From Eucommia ulmoides (lineage: Eukaryota; Streptophyta; Magnoliopsida; Garryales; Eucommiaceae), in NCBI GenBank assembly GCA_016647705.1, contig CM028325.1, positions 31,104,474-31,168,473 on the forward strand: a stretch of 64,000 bases of DNA. The letters run 5' to 3'. This document shows, piece after piece, positions 44,595-56,378 of this stretch (positions are counted from its first letter, which is position 1; every line of letters starts with the position of its first letter). Below the pieces are notes generated by a model. It was given only the letters and a program-made list of their open reading frames with translations. It searched no databases and was not told where the DNA came from. Made by a program: the position numbers and the translations under genes.

Positions 44595-45012
44595 ACTATG
44601 GGTTGATGGAGCCTCAAACATGAAGGGGTGTGGCATAGGCATAGTCCTAGAAACACCTGAAAGGGATCAGTTCGAAAGAGCAATGCAGCTCAAATTTCAA
44701 ACTTCTAACAATGAAGTTAAATATGAAACGATAATCATTAGGCTAACTCTCACCAAAGAGTTAGGCGCCCAAGACCTGGAAGTGAGATCAGACTCGCAAC
44801 TAGTAGTCAATCAGATAAATGGGGCGTACACAGTGAATGAAAAGAGGTTACGCCTTTATATGAAGAACGTGAAAGAGCTAACCTCTTCACTTCAGAGCTA
44901 CAAATTTGAAGTTTTTCCAAGAGTTGAAAATAAGAAGGCAGATGCACTGGCAGTACTCACTTCTTTGTCTGGATCTGATCAGCGGTCTGAACTGGTAGAG
45001 TTTCTTGGATAA
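44595..45012 (+). pseudogene. Tat second (archaeal-type) RNase H
   Basis: LWVDGASNMKGCGIGIVLETP (first Asp), NNEVKYETIIIRLTLTKELG (Glu region), LEVRSDSQLVVNQINGAYTV (Asp), then VPRVENKKADALAVLTS-like text (seen as FPRVENKKADALAVL). A second RNase H of this type after the RT-linked one is a hallmark of the plant Tat lineage, which supports the classification. The frame is open for 130 codons within the fragment. Confidence 0.9.
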
Positions 45013-46303
45013 CCATCCATAGCAACACCAACCAACCTTTGCGCATGCATAGGTACACTAGATCAAGAAGAAGACTAGAGAACACATTTAGTTCAGTATC
45101 TAAAGGAAGGGATTCTGCCAAACGACAAGGATTTAACTTGAAAGATCCTGTACAAAGTATTAAGGTATATGCTGACCAATGATAAACTGTATAGGAGATC
45201 TTTTTCCCAACCCCTATTTCTTTGATTAGGACCAAAAGAGGCTACCTATGTCCTACAAGAGATCCATGAAGGGGTTTGCGAAAATTATCAAGGAGGAAGA
45301 ACATTGGTACACAAGACACTAGGCATTAGATACTACTGGCTAATTATGCGCATTGATGCACAAGAATATATCAAGAAATACGATAAGCGCCAATGGTTCT
45401 CCAATGATATCAAAGTCCTTGCTCAACAGCAGACACCAATAACCAGCCCATGACCATTTTCTTAATGGGGGATGGGTGAGATAAGACCGTTTACCTTAGC
45501 GCCAGGGAACAAAAAATACTTACTGGTGGAACTACTTCAACAAGTGAGTTGAAGTTCAAGCCTTTGTGACAGTAGGAAAAAATGAAGTAAAGAACTTCAT
45601 TTGGAAAAGTATGATTTATTGTTTCGACATTCCAGCGATACTCATATCTAATAACGGAACACCATTCACCAGTGGCAAAGTTATGGATGTACAATGAATT
45701 GAAGATTCAGCACCGTACGTCTAGCCCAACATAGCTGCAAGCCGATGGACAAGTTGAGGTGACGAACCGTTCCATCAAAGAAGCAATCAAGAAATGATTG
45801 GATGACGCCAAAGGCAAGTGAGTGGAGGAACTACTAGGAGTATTGTAGGCTTATCGGACCACACCAACGTCCACCACAAGGAAAACACCTTTCTCCATAA
45901 CTTATGGAACTGAAGCTATTGTTCGAGTGGAGATTGGGTTGCCGTTAAGATGAGATAGCACCATCAACCTTGTAGAGAATGAAGAAGCCATATGGCATAA
46001 GATAGACCACTTAGAAGAGAGACGTGACAAGGCAGCAATGAGGATGGAGGCCTATAAGTCAAAAGTGACAAGGATGTTCAACCATGCAGTGCATCCAAGA
46101 CACTTTGCAGTAGGAGATCTGGTACTCAAAAGAGTAATGTCGCATCGCCCTGAGGCATATTTAGGAAAAATAGCCCCTAACTAGGATGGCCCCTACTGAG
46201 TAACCAGAGTGAACAGGTTAGGGACCTATTGGTTGGAAAATCTGGACGGTGTATCAATCCCAAGGCCTTGGAACATATCTCACCTACGAAAGTACTTCGT
46301 ATA
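45013..46303 (+). pseudogene. Tat integrase, decayed
   Basis: Pieces in changing frames: VLQEIHEGVCENYQGGRTLV (zinc-binding His), GIRYYWLIMRIDAQEYIKKY, ISNNGTPFT-like text near 45645-45672 (second Asp decayed to Asn), LQADGQ near 45735 and VNRLGTYWLENLDGVSIPRP at the C-terminus ending HLRKYFV. Many stops are present. Confidence 0.75.
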
Positions 46304-46630
46304 AGACTTCTTATCTTCCTACATTTTATGTTTCTTAATTGATGTTCGAATTTTTTTTCTCTTGTGTGAGACATTATTTGAATAAAGCAAATAAACAAAG
46401 TTTTCTTCATCAACTTTCACAAATACTTATTCTTGTCATACTCTAATCTAAATCAAGTATAAGAAACATTTAGTTAATTGAAACTAAGTGTATAAAAAGC
46501 ATTTGGTGTTGGGGCGTTGGAACCAAGTGTAAAGTAACTGAGCAGATCAACTCAAACATGAGTAGAGTATAATCGCTCACTCATTCACAGCTAAGCAGAG
46601 TAGATCAACTTACTCAAAAAACACTTCGCA
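46304..46630 (+). repeat. Tat 3' UTR with tandem repeats, left part
   Basis: After the pol end, units like GAGCAGATCAACTCAAACATG, CACTCATTCACAG.TAAGCAG and AGATCAACTTACTCA recur. The repeat resumes after the Tekay insertion at 59855-60340. Variable tandem repeats in the 3' UTR are known for Tat-lineage elements. Confidence 0.75.
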
Positions 46631-46832
46631 TGTAAGACCCTAATTTCCGCACATGCATAATCCCTAGCTGTATTTTAGAATATTTAGAAAATAACGGGGT
46701 AGAATATGTCATTTATTATTCAATTTAAAATTTTAAGGGGTGAATTTATAATTTTAAGAATATTAAATTTTGAATTGGGTTTAAATGATAACTTAAAGGA
46801 ATTCGGGGGGAGATTAATGTAATTTGGGAAAA

Positions 46833-46835
<3 letters not shown>

Positions 46836-46911
<76 letters not shown>
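46836..46911. repeat. TA microsatellite
   Basis: About 38 perfect TA units in the LTR. Tekay B has a TA run at the equivalent place (56057-56114). The 3' LTR of Tekay A has only a short remnant (about 53309-53318). Confidence 0.97.
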
Positions 46912-46917
<6 letters not shown>

Positions 46918-47995
46918 TACACACACTAATAGGATCAAAAACCAAAAACCAAAAATAAGAAGGAGGATCAACGAGGCATAAGAGGGATTAAAGGGGAAAC
47001 CACATCAATCATACATATATATATATGTACACATGCATTTCACAATCCCAACACCAAAAAATAGGAATAATAAATCAGAAAACAAAGAGAGAGAAAAAGG
47101 TTCGGCTGTGTCGTTGGGTCACCGGCGGTATGGGTCCGTTCGTCTGGCGTATATATGTGTGTGTTTCGTCTGTGTGTGGGGGGTTGATCAGACAAGTTTT
47201 TGTGTGTGTCGTCACTACTGTGTGTGTGTGATCAGTCGCCGTTCGTCCGACGGTCGTGGATAGGTAATCATTGCCGGTATGTGCGTGTGTGTGTGATCGT
47301 TGTAGGGTGCGATCGGTGTAGGGGTGTGTGTGTTCGTTGACGGTGTATGTGCGTGTTCTATCGACGGTGTAGGTGTGTGTTGCTGACTAGTCGACGGTTG
47401 TGTGCATGTGTGTGTCATTTAGTCGGACGTGTGTGTGTGTTTTGGGGGTGTTGCCGTCGGTCGGTTTGGCTGGTGAGTAGGTGTTTTGTTCGTCCGGGAA
47501 GTGCGTGCATGTGTGATCGTTGTAGTCGCTGGCGGTGTTCTGCTCATCCAGTGGGAATGATCATCATGGGTGAGGTTGCCAGAGTTGGTGAGGAGAGAGA
47601 GAGAGAGGGTCAGGTGAAACAAAACAAAATAGAGAAAGAAGACGTTCGCCATGGCGGTGAGGTCCAATAACCAAAAACAGGAAACAGAAGAAGGAAAAGA
47701 AAAGAATAAGAGGGAAACAAATCAAATAAAAACCAAAAAATCCAAAATCAACCCCTCGGCAAACGAAAACTTCGGGAACAGGTGCCTGCGTCCCGGTAGG
47801 TTTTGGACAGTGATTGTTTTGCAGTACGAAAAACGAGTTGAGTGTACTGTCTTCTATGTAAATTTACAAATCTTATTTTTCTATAAATTATGAAAAATGT
47901 GTTTATTTAAAATGGACGATTTTGTAACTTATATGGATCAAGTTGGTTTTAAAGGTGGAAAGTGATTCTTGTCCGACTATGCCATAGTTTTGATC

Positions 47996-48330
47996 CCGTC
48001 AGGAGGGCATGTCCTGCGGGATGGTTTTGACCTGTCAAGAGGGCATGTCCTACAGGTGGTAGATGATATTTTGACCTATTAGGAGGATTAATCCTATAGA
48101 TAGTTGATTATTATGACCTGTCAGGAAAGCATGTCCTGCAGGTGGTTGATGATATTATGACCTGTTAGGAGAATTAGTTTTGTAGGTGGTTGATTACATT
48201 ATAACCTGTCAGGAGGGTAGTCCTGCATGTGATTGATTATTATGACCTGTTCGGAGGATTAGTCCGGCAGGTGGTTTGATTGACCCGTCAGGAGTGCAAA
48301 TCCTATGGGTGGTACCCCTACCATTGGGGA
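47996..48330 (+). repeat. Tandem hairpin repeat in the 5' LTR
   Basis: About eight units of 38-56 bp of the form GACCTGTCAGGAGGGCATGT then CCTGCAGGTGGTTGAT. Each unit can fold: CCTGTCAGGA pairs with TCCTGCAGG around a short loop. The same array is at 58590-58940 in the 3' LTR. Confidence 0.85.
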
Positions 48331-48477
48331 TAATAAATGGTCTTGGCACTGATAGTCACTTTAGATGGAACAGTTGTATAGGTTACGATACTGTTGTAAC
48401 TCCCGATCGTGAAGTAAAAACGATCGAATTACTAGTAGGAGAAGAGGTGTGGGGTACTTTATTATACATTTAAAATA

Positions 48478-48605
48478 TTTGGATTGGTTGGTTTAAAATA
48501 TTTGGATTGATGGATTTAAAATATTTGAATTGGTTGATTTAAAATATTTGAATTGGCTGGTTTAAAATGTTTGGAGTGGTTGACTTAAAATATTTGAGTT
48601 AGGTG
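48478..48605 (+). repeat. Short tandem repeat AAAATATTTGGATTGGTTGG
   Basis: Six units of about 23-25 bp, each TTTAAAATATTTG.ATTGG.TG. The matching array in the 3' LTR is at about 59093-59225. Confidence 0.88.
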
Positions 48606-49171
48606 TTAAATTATATTACTTCATTTCATTGATGGTAGTGGAACTAGTTTTTTTTGACATGGTATGCGGTTATATTATTATATTTTGAAACCTAGTGTTT
48701 AATACTTCTACTTGTTTTAAACATATTAGTATCATTACATTGGTGGCAGTGGAACTAAATTCTCAACCAGGGATATGATTATAAAGTATTATATTTTGAA
48801 AGGTGATATTTAATAATTGTACTTGATCCATTAATTTTTATTTGGTTTAAGGTACCGCGGTAAGGAGTTGGTCCACTACTAGCACTAGGTAGAGTCTGGA
48901 GGTTGTGTCGTTTTGGAGGTGAGTCAGTCGGATGTGAATCGTGGAAGGTTCAAGTATTTTTGTGTGTTTTTGGTTGTGAATATTTGGAACCGGTATATTC
49001 TCAAATTTTAAAATGGGTATTTATATACATATTTTTGGAAAAAAAATTACAATAGCGCGAGTATGTAGGTATATATGTATGTATGGATATTTGTGGATGA
49101 GTCAGGTAACGTCAGGTCGACGTCACGCCCAGCCTCGGATGACGGGTGCCCAGGGTGGGGTGTGACATTTG

Positions 49172-49183
49172 TGGTATCAGAGT
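49172..49183 (+). promoter_or_regulatory. Primer binding site of Tekay A
   Basis: TGGTATCAGAGT lies four bases after the LTR and is complementary to initiator tRNA-Met with one change. It is the site used by Tekay-type chromoviruses. Confidence 0.88.
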
Positions 49184-49771
49184 CTGGGTTATAGGTTCTA
49201 CAGACATGTCGGTTTGTTGAGCCAATGGTGGACCATGAGATAGGATGTCGATAGGTGGGTTCGGCACGTGAGTGATAGTTATTGCATTGTATTAGATAGT
49301 ACATTGGCATCGTGCATTGTTGTTATCTGGTTGGCCCTCCCTTAGCATATAGTAAATTAGTAATAAATAAATAGGAGAGTCTGACCCTTGGTTAAAGTTG
49401 TTGCATTCCTCTCTGAGTCTCGTTTTCCATTAACAGGAATAATTATAAAGTTGGCGATTAGTGGTATAATGAAAAGGTGATATTGCTAGTTGGTAGATTG
49501 AGTAGTGTTGTTGGCAGTGGTAATTGATGGATTACGATTGTGAGGGTGCTAGTGGTTTTAAATGTCAAATTATAACTGATAAATAATCATACTCGTATTA
49601 CTTGACATTGGGATTCATTATCGATAGCAATTAATGTTTTAGTTGTTAAACCATTAGGGTGACACTTGGATTCGTCCAATAGAGATTTAGAAATATGTTC
49701 CAGGTTAACGGGCAAGCAGATCAAAAGTTATGTGGAATTAGTAAACATGGCAAAATTAATAAAGAAATAAG
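49184..49771 (+). other. Leader and gag deletion region of Tekay A
   Basis: About 590 bp with no gag-like frame. A full element would have about 1.2 kb or more of gag plus zinc knuckle here. The protease remnant follows directly, so gag was deleted or replaced. Confidence 0.65.
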
Positions 49772-50413
49772 GTGCGGGAAACAGCTGAGAACTGTGAGTC
49801 CGTATTGGTAGTTAGTGCATATAAAGATAGTCTTCTTCGGATAGGTAATAAAAAATTGTGGGTGGATCTATTACCCCTGGGTATCCATGATTTTGATGTG
49901 ATACTGGATATGGATTTGCTATCCGGTTATCATACCACGATGAATCATTTTAGAAAGAAAGTTATCTTTTGGATCATAGGTGAGCCAAAGTTTGTATTTT
50001 CGGGAGACATAATCATTACCCCAATCAATTTGATTTCATTCCTGGAGGCTAGGAAGTTATTAAAGAAGGGATGTCAGGGATACCTCACGCATGTAATCGA
50101 CACCAATCGGAGAGAAGTGTGGGTGGTGGATATTTCAGTGATCAGGGATTTTCCTGATGTATTTCCAGAAGAATTGCCAGGATTTTCAGTACATAGGAAA
50201 ATAAAATTCACTATTGAGTTACTTCCAGAAACTGCTCCGATATCAATTCTGCCCTATCGTATGGCGCCTACCGAGTTTAAGGAATTAAAAATTCAATTGC
50301 AAGATCTGTTAACCCGTAGTTTTATCAGACCTAGTGTTGCTCCCCAAGGAGCCTCAGTGTTATTCGTAAAGAAGAAAGATGGCACACTAAGTATGTGTAT
50401 TGATTACCGATAG
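49772..50413 (+). pseudogene. Tekay A protease C-terminus and RT N-terminus
   Basis: 213 codons are open. DLLPLGIHDFDVILDMDLLS is the end of the retropepsin domain. The linker VIRDFPDVFPEELPGFSVHR is typical of chromovirus pol. Then come PYRMAPTEFKELKIQLQDLL, GFIRPS-like text (SFIRPSVAPQGASVLFVKKK) and CIDYR, where a CAG has become TAG and a frameshift follows. The catalytic DTGA of protease is not present. The displayed Met start is probably not a true start. Confidence 0.88.
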
Positions 50414-51089
50414 TTGAATAAGGTGACGGTTAGTAATAAAATACTCGTTGCCTAGGATTGATGATTTGTTCAACCAACTGCATAAGGTCAGGGTGTTTTC
50501 CAAAATTGATTTTTGATCAGGATATCATCAGTTGAAAGTCAGAGACAGTGACGTGGCAAAAACGGTGTTCCGTACGAGGTGTGGGCATTATGAATTCTTA
50601 GTAATGCCATTTGGATTGACGAATATCCCTACTGCTTTTATGGATTTGATGAATCAGATCTTCCAACCTTATATAGATCAGTGTATTATCGTGTTCATTG
50701 ATAATATACTGATCTATTCCCAAAAAAAAAAAAAAAAACAAAAAAAAAAAAAGACATGCAGAGCATCTCAAGATTGTGTTGCAGACTTTGAGAGAGAAGT
50801 AGTCGTATGCCAAATTCAACAAATGTGAGTTTTGGTTGGATCGAGTGATATTCTTGGGCATGTTATCTCAGGAGATGGTATTCAAATGGATCCAAAGAAA
50901 TTCGAAGCCGTTGTTCAATGGGAAAGACCGAAAAATATAACTAAAGTTCTAAGTTTCTTGGGATTGGCTTGTTATTATCATCGGTTTGTCCAGGAATTTT
51001 ATGTTATAGCTGCCTCGTTAACCCGATTGACCGCAAAGAGTCCAAATTTGAGTAGACTAACAAATGTGAGCAGAGTTTTCAAGAGCTGA
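50414..51089 (+). pseudogene. Tekay A reverse transcriptase palm and thumb, broken
   Basis: [35 protein letters not shown] and the active site [10 protein letters not shown], where the second catalytic Asp is Asn (about 50697-50704). A run of about 33 bases rich in A (50719-50753) is inserted after IYS and breaks the frame. Then FLGHVISGDGIQMDPKKFEA (in part) and VLSFLGLACYYHRFVQEF. Both the active-site change and the insertion make it inactive. Confidence 0.9.
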
Positions 51090-51567
51090 AAAATTAGACT
51101 GATATCAACGCCAATACTTTCCCTTCCGATTGAAGGTGGTGGTTGTGCGATCTACAATGATGTGTCACATTAGGGACTAGGGTGTGTACTGATGTAACAT
51201 AGACACGTGATTGCATATGCCTCCAGGCAATTAAAAAATCACGAGCATAATTACCCGACGCATGATTTTGGAGTTGGCGGCGATTGTGTTTTCTCTGAAG
51301 ATTTAGAGACATTACCTGTATGGCGAGACGTGTGAGATATACACCAACCCCCAGAGTTTGAAATATTTGTTTACTCAGAATAAACTGAATCTAAGGCAGA
51401 GATGCTGAATAGAATTGATCAAGGACTATGATTGTATTATCCACTATCATCCTGGAAAGGCCAATATTGTAGCGGATGTGCTGAGTCGGAAATCGGCAGG
51501 TTGGGTTGCGCATATTCAAGTTGTTCATACTAATCTGTGTGCCGAGTTGAGATCTTTGTGAGTTCAG
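51090..51567 (+). pseudogene. Tekay A RNase H, heavily decayed
   Basis: Pieces such as VIAYASRQLKNHEHNYPTHD, NLRQRC-like text and IKDYDCIIHYHPGKANIV-like text (about 51420-51470) lie in different frames with several stops. The domain joins RT to integrase. Confidence 0.8.
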
Positions 51568-51960
51568 TTGGTGGTTGGTAAGACAGCTGCGTTGCTTGCG
51601 ACTTTGACTTTGAGATCGACATTGATCGACCGTATTATAGAAGCGCAGAAGTCGGATGCCCAATTGGAGAAGATTCGAAGTGAAGTGAAAAATGGTCACA
51701 TAGATGACTATCGTGCCAGGGATAACGATGAGGCTTTGATGGTGGGAAATGGACTATGTATGCCTGATGATGCCAATCTGAAGAAGGATATCTTAAAGGA
51801 ACCGCACAGCTCAGCATACGCAATGCACCCAAGCAATACCAAAATGTATCGGGATCTGCAAGAACACTATTGGTGGAATGGAATGAAATAGGAAATTGCT
51901 GAATTTGTTGCCAGGTGTCTCGTTTGTCAGCAAGTCAAGATCGAGCACCAACGTCCAGGT
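51568..51960 (+). pseudogene. Tekay A integrase zinc-binding domain
   Basis: LIDRIIEAQKSDAQLEKIRS, DNDEALMVGNGLCMPDD, HSSAYAMHPSNTKMYRDLQE (two zinc-binding His) and after a stop CLVCQQVKIEHQRPGG (two zinc-binding Cys). Matches the plant chromovirus integrase N-terminus. Confidence 0.9.
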
Positions 51961-52450
51961 GGGTTGTTGCAGGCTCTACCTATTCTAGAGTGGAAATGGG
52001 AGCATATCATGATGGATTTTGTTTCGGGAATACTCCGTAGTCAAAAGGGGCATATTTCTATTTGAGTGATCGTTGATAGGCTTACTAAATCTGTTCATTT
52101 TCTGGCCGTAAAGACGACGTACTCTCTGGATAAGTATGCTCAACTGTATATTGATGAGATTGTTAGGCTACATGGTGCACCAGTTTCTATAGTGTTGGAC
52201 AAAGATCCAAAATTTACTTCGAAGTTCTGGCCGAGTCTCCAAACTGGTCTAGTTATCAAGCTAAAATTTAGTACCTCTTTTCATCCATAGACTAACGGTT
52301 AATCAGAGCGTACGATTCTGACGTTGGAAGATATGTTGAGAGGTTGTATTCTGGAATTTCCTGGTAGCTAGGATAATTATCTGACGTTGATGGAAATTTG
52401 CCTACAATAACAGCTACCATTCCGTAATCAAGATGGCTCCGTATGAAGCG
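51961..52450 (+). pseudogene. Tekay A integrase core
   Basis: MDFVSGIL (first Asp), VDRLTKSVHFLAVKTTYSLD, YIDEIVRLHGAPVSIVLDKD (second Asp), PKFTSKFWPSLQ and FSTSFHP, then decayed QTNGQSE-type text with stops (about 52288-52310), and LEDMLRGC. Inactive. Confidence 0.9.
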
Positions 52451-53067
52451 TTGTATGGCAGGAAATGCAAGACTCCAGTCTAATACACTGAACTGAAGTG
52501 GAAGAAAGGAAATTACTGATGTTCGATATAGCCCAAAGGATGGCAGACAAGGTGAAAGTGATTTAGAAAAAATTGAAAATTGCTTAGAGTCAGCAAAAGA
52601 GTTATGCTAACAAGCGTAAGCGAAAGTTAGAATTTGAAGTGGAGAACCATGTGTTTTTGCATATATCACTGTGGAAGGGCATAATGAGATTCGGGAAGAA
52701 AAGAAAGTTAAGTCCGAGGTATATCGAGTCATACGAAATTTTAGAAAGGGTTAGTACGACAGCTTATTGACTTGCCATACAGTCAGAATTATCCAAATTA
52801 CCCAACGTTTTCCATGTGTCGATGCTTAGAAAATATGTACTAGATCCTTCGCATGTGTTAACTTCTCAACTAATCGAATTGGAAGAGGATTTGACATACG
52901 TTTAGGAGCCAGTCCAAATTCTAAATCGTAAAAATTAGGTATTGCGGACGAAAACGATTCCATTGGTGAAGGTATTATGGCACAGTCATTCTGTAGAGAA
53001 AGTGACATGGGAGCGAGAAAACAAGATGAGAGATAAATATCGGCAATTGTTTGGTCCAGGTAACTAA
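52451..53067 (+). pseudogene. Tekay A integrase C-terminus and chromodomain
   Basis: YEALYGRKCKTPV, KRKLEFEVENHVFLHI, FGKKRKLSPRYIES, HVSMLRKYVLDPSHVL, then the chromodomain-like VQILNRKN, PLVKVLWHSHSVEKVTWERE and YRQLFGPGN ending at the TAA at 53065. The chromodomain of Tekay integrases directs insertion toward heterochromatin, consistent with nesting here. Confidence 0.85.
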
Positions 53068-53103
53068 AATTTCGAGACGAAATTTCTTTTAGGAGGGAAG
53101 GGT
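53068..53103 (+). promoter_or_regulatory. Conserved palindrome and polypurine tract of Tekay A
   Basis: AATTTCGAGACGAAATTTC is an imperfect palindrome typical of the end of Tekay pol. It is followed by AGGAGGGAAGGGT abutting the 3' LTR. Tekay B has the same block on the minus strand at about 56379-56414. Confidence 0.88.
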
Positions 53104-53419
53104 TGTAAGACCCTAATTTCCGCACATGCATAATCCCTAGCTGTATTTTAGAACATTTAGAAAATAACAGGGTAGAATATGTCATTTATTATTCAATTTA
53201 AAATTTTAACAGGTGAATTTATAATTTTAAGAATATTAATTTTGAATTGGGTTTAAATGATAACTTAAAGGAATTCGAGGGGAGATTAATGTAATTTGAA
53301 AAATATATATATATACACACACACACACACAAACACACTGATAAGATCAAAAACCAAAAACAAGAAGGAGGATCAACGTGGCATAAGAAGGAGTAAAGGG
53401 GAAACCACTTCTGTCATGC

Positions 53420-53451
<32 letters not shown>

Positions 53452-53545
53452 TTCACAATCCCAACACCTAAAAAGAGGAAGAAGAAATCAGAAAACAGAA
53501 AGAGAAGAGAAGGTTCGGCTGTGTCATTGGGTCACCGGCAATGTG
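53104..53545 (+). repeat. 3' LTR of Tekay A, first fragment
   Basis: Matches 46631-47128 up to GGGTCACCGGC, where the inverted Tekay B begins. The long TA run of the 5' LTR is shorter here. Confidence 0.9.
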
Positions 53546-56052
53546 TGTCATACCCCAACTCGGACACCCATCACCGTGGGACCGACGTGACGTCGACATG
53601 ACATCACCTGACCGTCAAACCAACTCATAAAAAGACAATATACATAAAACAATATAAAATCATCTATACAATATATACAAAATTTAGTGCTATAGGGACA
53701 CACTCGTCCCAAAAATAAGAACAACAAAATAAATCTCATGAACCTCTCTTAGGTTCACCTCTGACAGCTCGTCTCAAAATACTCCCATATGATTCCATCG
53801 CATGACACGTATAACTCTATCTAGTGCCAGTAGAGGACCAACTCATAAATTTGCTCCACCTGCGACTGTACTGCCTTCTTAGTAAAAATATTTTATAATA
53901 CTAAATCATTCTACAATATCTAAATAGATCAAGCATAAGTATATAAACACCACATAGCTCGTAAAATCTCTAATATATAAGTAGTGAAAATAAAGCGATA
54001 TAGATAAGTTTCATCCAAATCCATATAGTATAAAATCATACCAAACACCATAATAAATAATAAATCACCCAATATAAGTAAAACACCACATCTCAAACAC
54101 ACATATCAAACTACCACTCCACCACAACACACACTGGCTAGCCATAGTTATCGTTTTAACCTCACGATCGAGAGTTGTAACGGTACCGTAACATCCGTAG
54201 GAATGCCTTCCTACGAAATATCCACACCCCTTAAAAGGGAAGAAATATAATCAACACCCCTTACGGGGAGAACTATCCACATCCTATAGGAAGAAATCCA
54301 CACCCCTTACGGGGAGAAATATAATTCACACGCCTTACGGGGAGAAAACTATGGTATCGTCCAAATCAACAATATCGTCAAAATCCACACCCCTTACGGG
54401 AAGAAATATATTTTACAACAACATCATAAAAAATCCACACCCCTTATAGGGAGAATACAAACCATACCCCTTTTAGGGGAGAATTTCCAAGCCACGTTTT
54501 TTTTTTTCTTTTTAAAAGTACCAACCATTTAGTAAAAACTATTTTTCCACCTTTGGTTTTAGAAAATCAAGTATTATTAGAAAACCAGATATTTTTCCAC
54601 TCTCTTTTAAACCACCAAAGCCAACGAATAATTTTTCAACTTTCTTTTAAAACCAACATAATTTACCGAAAATCCATTTTTCTTAACTCACCCAAAACCT
54701 GCTTGATCTAAATCATTTATAAAATCATACAGTCCAAGTAAAGCCACTTTACACACACATTTATATATATAAAAATAGTTTGGCAAGAAGACAGTACACT
54801 CACCTGATAATCCGCTCTCAAAAGCTCCACCGACTATCCGCTATTGATCCTCCGGTAAATGTGAACCTATTTGTGACAGGGCTTAAATTAATATTATAGA
54901 GAAAATAACTTAATCGTGCAATGCAAGCCCTACGTTCATTAATGTCCCATTCCCCACATTTTTTTTTATAACAATTATTATTCGGTAAATTTTATTCCGT
55001 TAAAAATTATTGCATAAAATTTAGTAATACGAACAGTCTCAAATTTATTAGTCCGGTTAAAACATTTCAATGATAGAATTTAATTTAATAAACTAAAATA
55101 AACTTAACGAAAAATGTTACCCGTTCCGAATCGTTCACGGGCCGCGAGATGGATTTTGGATTTTATTGGGGTTATTTGTGTAATTTTTTTTTCTTCCTTT
55201 CTTGTTCCTGCTTCTTCTTCTCGTTTCTGCATCTGGTTCTGTCCCGCTTCAATCGCCGACGAAGAGATCTCGCCACCGATCAAATCTCGCCGCCCCACCA
55301 TCTCTCTTTGTCTCCGACAACCTTCCGTCCGCTATCAACAACACACACCCACAGCAGCAGAACAGAGCACCCACACACACGCACATCGTCGGATGAACAA
55401 GACACACACGCATACTCGCCGGAGGGACAACGACGATTACACCCACACCCATGCAACATTAACGACACACCCCCACACACTCGATCGTCGACGACTGACG
55501 ACCGACGACCGAACAGAAACACTCACCGCCAGCACTCAACGGACCTTCTCCTCTCACTCTCTTTCCTGTTTCGTTTCAGCCACCGAACAACAACACACCC
55601 ACAAGATCACCAATCACACACCTCGCCAAATGACCACAACGATCACTTCCACCGTCACCTTCCCCCGAACGACGGCAACACGCACACAGCTACACACACA
55701 CCCCATCGGACAAAAAACGGAGCGCACACACACATAGCACTGGTCACATACACATCGTCAATGGAACACACCCCCACATGCGATCAACATACCTACTCAC
55801 AGCAGCGCACACAAAACACACGGCCAGACGACGGACAACCGAAACCCACGACGATCATCGACTACTCTCTCTCTCTAGACTTCTCTGGATTTCTCTTCTG
55901 ATCTTTTTTCCTGAAACACACTGTATGCATACATATATATATGCATGCAAGTAGTGGTCTGAAAATTGGATCTGAAAATGCCACGTCTCCCTCTTCCCGA
56001 TTCTTCTCTACCTCCGGCGGATCTTCATGGCACACAGCACACACGCACAAAA

Positions 56053-56118
<66 letters not shown>

Positions 56119-56378
56119 TTTTGTTTAGTTACTCTTTCGCCCCCCTAATTCTTAAAATCCTCGTTTTAGTCCAATATCAACTTCTTTAAAAGTTCTAAAA
56201 TTGAAATTTCACCCCTTTTAAGTTTCAATTTAAAAAGTTAAATGCCAATTTTGGATAGAATGTTTTCCTAAATTTTCAATTTGATTTTTTTTTTTAATTG
56301 ACTCAAATTCCCCCGAATTTTTTCAATTACTCTAAAATGCAACTAAAATGATGTACGTGCTACGATTGAGGTCTTACA
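53546..56378 (-). repeat. 3' LTR of Tekay B
   Basis: 2833 bp. Minus strand begins TGTAAGACCTCAATCG and ends GGTATGACA. Ends and several blocks (for example around the GTTACAACTCTCGATCGTGA segment) match the Tekay A LTR, but the middle differs. It has a TA run (56057-56114), CA-rich DNA (55330-55800) and a hairpin repeat at 54200-54490. Long open frames in the CA-rich part are composition effects. Confidence 0.88.
54200..54490. repeat. Tandem hairpin repeat (CACCCCTTACGGGGAGAAAT)
   Basis: About nine units of 25-40 bp built on CCCCTTACGGGG, each a small self-complementary stem. The sequence differs from the Tekay A repeat but sits at the equivalent place, next to the GATCGTGAG block. Confidence 0.85.

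Larger units (their letters stand above)
46631..49167 (+). repeat. 5' LTR of Tekay A
   Basis: 2537 bp. Contains a TA microsatellite (46836-46911), a GT-rich region (47150-47470), a tandem hairpin repeat (47996-48330) and a short AAAATATTTGGATTGG repeat (48478-48605). The first 200 bp match 53104 onward at about 95 percent by eye. It is followed by a tRNA-Met primer site. Confidence 0.92.

Noticed and set aside
47025..47670. Cys/Val-rich short frames
   Set aside because: They come from GT-rich repeats in the Tekay A LTR. Several overlap on both strands and none is conserved in the other LTR.
47996..48330. CRISPR-like regularly spaced repeat
   Set aside because: Units are degenerate, contiguous and lie in a plant LTR. 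There are no unique spacers or cas genes.
55104..55901. Open frame of 250 codons rich in His, Thr and Ser, with overlapping frames
   Set aside because: The sequence is CA-rich LTR DNA of Tekay B. The homologous LTR of Tekay A has no matching frame.
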